Assembly (NCBI GenBank): GCA_933228675.1
Contig: OW121743.1
Location: 113,137,781 to 113,201,780 of the forward strand
Length of the DNA: 64,000 nt
Source of the DNA: Stomorhina lunata
Lineage: Eukaryota > Arthropoda > Insecta > Diptera > Rhiniidae
Reading direction: 5' to 3'
Numbering within the stretch: position 1 is the first letter of the stretch; each line of letters starts with the position of its first letter. The position numbers and the translations under genes were made by a program. The notes beneath the pieces were generated by a model. That model was not told the DNA's origin and did not search any database. It saw only the letters and a program-made list of their open reading frames with translations. Below are positions 59,591 through 64,000 of the stretch, piece by piece.

Positions 59591-61246
59591 TTTTAAAAAA
59601 AATAAAAGATTGCCTCCTGTCTTCTATTGTAGGGCATCCTACAACTTGTTTGTTGTCTGCGTATATTTTTTTTAAGGAAATACCTTAACATCATAGCATT
59701 TATTGGAACTAGATTAACATTCTAAATAAAAATCCCAGTATTTTCTTTTTGCCATTTTTTACTTATAAGTTTTTGACTTAACAGTTTATTTAGTTTCTAA
59801 TTTTCTTTTTCCTTGCTTCCACTTTCAAAAAAAAGTATTTTGCCCCAATATTGAAGCATTTTTACATGTTTACCAGTGTCAATATCAAATCACTTCATAT
59901 CCTAAAGAAAACAATACAAAAGCGAAAAAAAAAATTGAAACTGTGTTTGTGTAGGAGTTTATGGGTGTGCGTGTTTGTGTTAAAGGGAAGTAGAAGGATT
60001 GTGTACTTATTGCACATCGTTGGTATGGCTTTGATGTATGATATCCAGTGATTTCTTTGAGTGAGTGAATCTATCATCGTTATGCTTGATTTAAACACAA
60101 GTGGGATTTTAGTAGTTTGAATTGTTATTTTTTTTTCACTTTTTCGTACTAAGTACTACTTGTGCATTCAGCTAAGGAAAGGAAAGTATTTCGAGCAGGA
60201 TTGAAGGATATATGGAGAATTCTTTATTCTAGAAAGTAAATTGGTTGAAAAGTTTTAATTAAATTATAGAAATATAAAAGAAATAATAGAGTTTATTGAA
60301 AACTAAAGCTCTACGGAATGCATATTATAGGGACTTAGATATTCCTTGATTTCAAGCTCAAATCGGTAGATTTTCGGAAATATGCGTTAAAATTTTTTCT
60401 TGAAAATCTACTTTTTGCGCCTTTGAATCGTTCCTATTATCTGTCCTTTACTCCTTGTTATCTGTAACTTTTTCCACAATACTTACTCAAGCAAAGGTTC
60501 AACTTTTATATCGAAACATGCATAATTAAATTTCTTACAACAATAAACCAATATTAATTATTTAATGTCTGTCACCCAGTGGCTAACACCATAAAATGAA
60601 AATGTAAAATTGGTATTGTCACTCTGACAAGATGTGATTAATAAACAGCAGCAGCAGCAAGAACAGCAACATCCATACCCAAGCAATGAAGGATTCATCA
60701 GCAGTAGCAGGAACTATATAGCCTTATTCAAACTCTTTCCTTTTTTTTTTTGATGTAGATTTTGAACCAAGAACAAACAACTTGTTAGCCAGTTGAATAC
60801 GACTATATAATGTTTTGTTTTTTTCTTGCTGTTATTGTTGTATGGTCCTACAACATGGCATGAATTAACTCGTCAAAATTGTAAATTATAAAGATGGCTG
60901 GGCTGTTGGCAACTGTAAGAGTTAGTAGAGGCTTTCGAGGAACAAGAAACATTAAAGTGCTAAAATAAAAATACGTTTCACGCCAGTGGAGACAACAGTA
61001 ATATTGTATAATGCCACGAGTTATAATGCCATGAAGAATATAAAATGAAAATATAAAAAAAATGTGAAATAGAAAAGGGGTATACAGTTAGTGGCGGGAA
61101 AATGTGTTAATTCTTGTTTTGTGCTTTTCATTTTCTATATATCTACTAGAAAACATGGTCCTGATACCATATAAGTATTATCAAATAAAATCGATTAAAA
61201 ATAAACCGATTGTCATGAAGTGTCGATTTTTGTTTTAACCGAACAT
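59591..61246. other. AT-rich DNA with CAG repeat
   Basis: AACAGCAGCAGCAGCAAGAA lies near 60643. No gene was recognised. Frames at 59851-60098 on both strands are short and without domain. Confidence 0.4.
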
Positions 61247-61450
61247 ATTGGTTATCCTGGTGGTATCACCCGGGGAACTATATTAACACCCGTTATTGTA
61301 GTGAGCTAACATTTGCTGCGAGTTATCCCATAAGTATTATAAAAATATGGGTTAGAATGTCGGGCTATAAACCCACTCAGAATTAAAACGGTCCCCTTAT
61401 GTTAGAAGAGGACGTCCAAAACTTCCATAAAAAGATCAAATTGAGGAAAG
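61247..61450 (+). pseudogene. LINE L2x 3'-region fragment
   Basis: Matches the minus strand of 1780-1965 and 7240-7430: GGTGGTATCACCCGGGGAAC, TTAACACCCGTTATTGTAGT and TAAAAATATGGGTTAGAATG. A short coding remnant follows (AGAGGACGTCCAAAACTTCC, AAAAAGATCAAATTGAGG). Array h begins immediately after. Confidence 0.65.
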
Positions 61451-61462
61451 TTTTTTTTTTGG

Positions 61463-63262
61463 CAATAGACAAATTTTTTTAATAGAAAATTTTTGATACA
61501 TAAAAAATTTTGTGATATTAAAATTTTTCGGTAGAAAATTTTTGTGATATAAAAATTTTTCTATAGAAAATTTTCGTTATATACAAATTTTTGTGATATA
61601 AAAATTTTACTAATGAAAATGTTTATGATATAAAAATTTTTGTGATAAAAAAATTTTTCGATAGAAAACTTTTGTGATATAAAAAAATTTCTATAGAAAA
61701 TTTCTATGATATAAAAATAAAATTTTTGTATAGAAAATCTTTGTTATATAAAAATTTTAGTACAGAAAATTTTTGTGATAAAAAATTTTTTCTATCGAAA
61801 AAATATTTTTATACAAAATTTTTGTTATATAAAAATTTTTGTAATATAAAAATTTTACTATAGAACATTTTTGTGATATAAAAATTTTACTACTGAAAAT
61901 TTTTGTGATATAAACATTTTTTTTATAGAAAATATTTGTTATATAAAAATTTTTCTATAGAAAATTTTTGTGATATAAAAATTTTACTAATGAAAATGTT
62001 TGTGATATAAACATTTTTATGATAAAAAAATTTTTCGATAGAAAACTTTTGTGATATAAAAAAATTTCTATAGAAAATTTCTATGATATAAAAATAAAAT
62101 TTTTGTATAGAAAATTTTTGTTATATAAAAATGTTAGTACAGAAAATTTTTGTGATAAAAAATTTTTTCTATCGAAATGTTTTGTGATATAAAAATATTT
62201 TTATACAAAATTTTTGTTATATACAATTTTTTGTAATATAAAAATTTTACTATAGAACATTTTTGTGATATAAAAATTTTACTACAGAAAATTTTTGTGA
62301 TATAAACATTTTTTTATAGAAAATATTTGTTATATAAAAATTTTTCTATAGAAATTTTTTGTGATATAAAAATTTTACTAATGAAAATGTTTGTGATATA
62401 AACATTTTTATGATAAAAAAATTTTTCGATAGAAAACTTTTGTGATATAAAAAAATTTCTATAGAAAATTTCTATGATATAAAAATAAAATTTTTGTATA
62501 GAAAATTTCTGTTATATAAAAATGTTAGTACAGAAAATTTTTGTGATTAAAAATTTTTTTCTATCGAAATGTTTTGTGATATAAAAATATTTTTATACAA
62601 AATTTTTGTTATATACAAATTTTTGTAATATAAAAATTTTACTATAGAACATGTTTGTGATATAAAAATTTTACTACAGAAAATTTTTGTGATATAAACA
62701 TTTTTTTATAGAAAATATTTGTTATATAAAAATTTTTCTATAGAAAATTTTTGTGATATAAAAATTTTACTAATGAAAATGTTTGTGATATTAACATTTT
62801 TATGATAAAAAAATTTTTCGATAGAAAACTTTTGTGATATAAAAAAATTTCTATAGAAAATTTCTATGATATAAAAATAAAATTTTTGTATAGAAAATTT
62901 TTGTTATATACAAATTTTAGTACAGAAATTTTTTGTGATAAAAAATTTTTTCTATCGAAATGTTTTGTGATATAAAAATATTTTTATACAAAATTTTTGT
63001 TATATAAAAATTTTTGTAATATAAAAATTTTACTATAGAACATTTTTGTGATATAAAAATTTTACTACAGAAAATTTTTGTGATATAAACATTTTTTTAT
63101 AGAAAATATTTGTTATATAAAAATTTTTCTATAGAAAATTTTTGTGATATAAAAATTTTTCTATAGAAAATTTTTGTTATATAAAAATTTTTCTATAGAA
63201 AATTTTTGTTATATAAAAATTTTTGTGATATAAAGATTTTTGTTATAAAAAATTTTTCTTCA
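61463..63262. repeat. Minisatellite array h, 32-bp unit with higher-order structure
   Basis: The unit is CTATAGAAAATTTTTGTGAT followed by ATAAAAATTTTT, the reverse complement of family d. A marker variant, ACTAATGAAAATGTTT, occurs at 61609, 61986, 62377 and 62769, each followed by the same series of variants (CGATAGAAAACTTTTG; CTATAGAAAATTTCTATG; ATAAAATTTTTGTATAG). This gives a higher-order unit of about 377-392 bp (about 12 monomers), repeated about four times. Confidence 0.93.
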
Positions 63263-63277
63263 AAAAGAAGTGTATTT

Positions 63278-63500
63278 GCATTTGATCCCAAACCTGTTAC
63301 ATTTATTTATTAATGTAACAGATCAATTTATTGATAAAAAGCCAAAAAATGTTTGCGGAGAAACCAAATTCCTCGACGCGTTTCGATGGTTGGTTAAGCC
63401 ATCTCTTCAGGAGGATTATCCCCAATTTAGACAGATCGAAAACCTCGCATTATTACTAAATTTACAAACATAACTATTAAGAATTATGTTTATAAACCAA
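63278..63500 (+). repeat. Repeat R, copy 4 (longest)
   Basis: GCATTTGATCCC at 63278-63289, ATTTATTAATGTAACAGATC, AAAAAATGTTTGCGGAGAAA, CGATGGTTGGTTAAGCCATC, TCTTCAGGAG and TTTACAAACATAACTATTAA. A 67-codon frame crosses it (LDAFRWLVKPSLQEDYPQF), but the other copies do not keep it open. Array h lies on both sides. Confidence 0.7.
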
Positions 63501-63618
63501 AAGTAAAAGCGTAGATTATCGACTGAACAAAAACAAACATTTTGCAGTTTTCATCTACCTTCACTTCCCACATTCTTGCTGTAGCCGTCGGCTACTATAT
63601 GCAGAATGCTGTGAATAA

Positions 63619-63638
63619 GGGGGGGGGGGGGGGGGGGG
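63619..63638 (+). repeat. Poly(G) run of 20
   Basis: Twenty consecutive G in otherwise very AT-rich DNA. It could form a G-quadruplex, and its length may be unreliable in the assembly. Confidence 0.95.
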
Positions 63639-63714
63639 TAAGATGTTTTAAAATAAACAAGTTTATTTTAAAAATAAGCTGAATGCATGCAGTTTTATCA
63701 AAAAATAACAAAAT

Positions 63715-63950
63715 AATTTTTCTATAGAAAATTTTTGTGATATAAAAATTATTTTATAGAAAATTTTTGTTATATAAAAATTTTTGTGATAAAAAAATTT
63801 TTCGATAGAAAATTTTTGTGATATTAAAATTTTTCTATAGAAAATTTCTATGATATACAAATTTTTCTTTAAAAAATGTTTGTTATATAAAAATTTTAGT
63901 ATAGAAAATTTTTGTGATAAAAAGACTTTTCTATAGAATATTTTTGTGAC
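63715..63950. repeat. Minisatellite array h, second segment
   Basis: About seven more units of the 32-bp family in the same orientation as 61463-63262, separated from it by R copy 4 and the poly(G) segment. Ends at about 63950, followed by unique-looking sequence to the window edge. Confidence 0.9.
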
Positions 63951-64000
63951 TAGGCTGGGCATTAAAGCGGGTTATTCAAAACTTCTCATCCACTGTTTTC

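Overview
This window looks like eukaryotic nuclear DNA from an AT-rich brachyceran fly, probably a calyptrate or a relative. The evidence is several DINE-1/INE-1-like (Helentron-associated) elements, a mariner relative of the DD41D 'rosa' type, fly-type LINE fragments, extreme A+T content, and CAG/CAA-rich simple repeats typical of fly introns. There are no operons, CRISPR arrays or prokaryotic gene structure. Most of the short open frames are accidents of A/T repeats or decayed transposons. The window is best read as heterochromatin-like intergenic or giant-intron DNA. I could find only two weak exon candidates: a phase-compatible pair at 432-545 and 798-880 (+), and a possible terminal exon at 6008-6256 (-).

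Layout. 0-5 kb: a truncated non-LTR reverse transcriptase on the minus strand at the left edge, the exon pair, a LINE tail, and two DINE-like elements in inverted orientation (A 3281-4045, B 4213-5026). 6.9-16.6 kb: a graveyard of two LINE families (called L1x and L2x here), interrupted by a 181-bp TA-flanked MITE (8737-8917) and a hAT-like element (14290-14979). It ends in two tandem hairpin repeats. 18.6-30.8 kb: three large A/T minisatellite arrays (families a, b, c). 31.56-33.32 kb: a Tc1-like remnant with a dead rosa-type mariner nested inside it. 34.4-37.4 kb: array d, bracketed by diverged DINE-like termini. 38.5-40.5 kb: array e. 41.2-42.8 kb: a longer DINE-like element (F). 44.5-47.2 kb: broken family f arrays, a truncated DINE copy (D), a foldback and copies of a repeat called R. 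49.0-49.75 kb: DINE copy E. 52.3-59.6 kb: array g, containing a 200-N gap. 61.2-63.95 kb: a LINE tail and array h, which is family d in reverse orientation, with another R copy and a 20-base poly(G) run.

Nothing here works together as a pathway. The most interesting content is the set of related 28-32-bp minisatellites, which make up roughly 24 kb of the 64 kb. Each family keeps a dyad-symmetric A-tract core but has its own linker. They show homogeneous cores with decayed edges, block inversion and higher-order repeats. Some are tied to mobile-element ends or to a shared flanking sequence, which suggests they spread with transposons.
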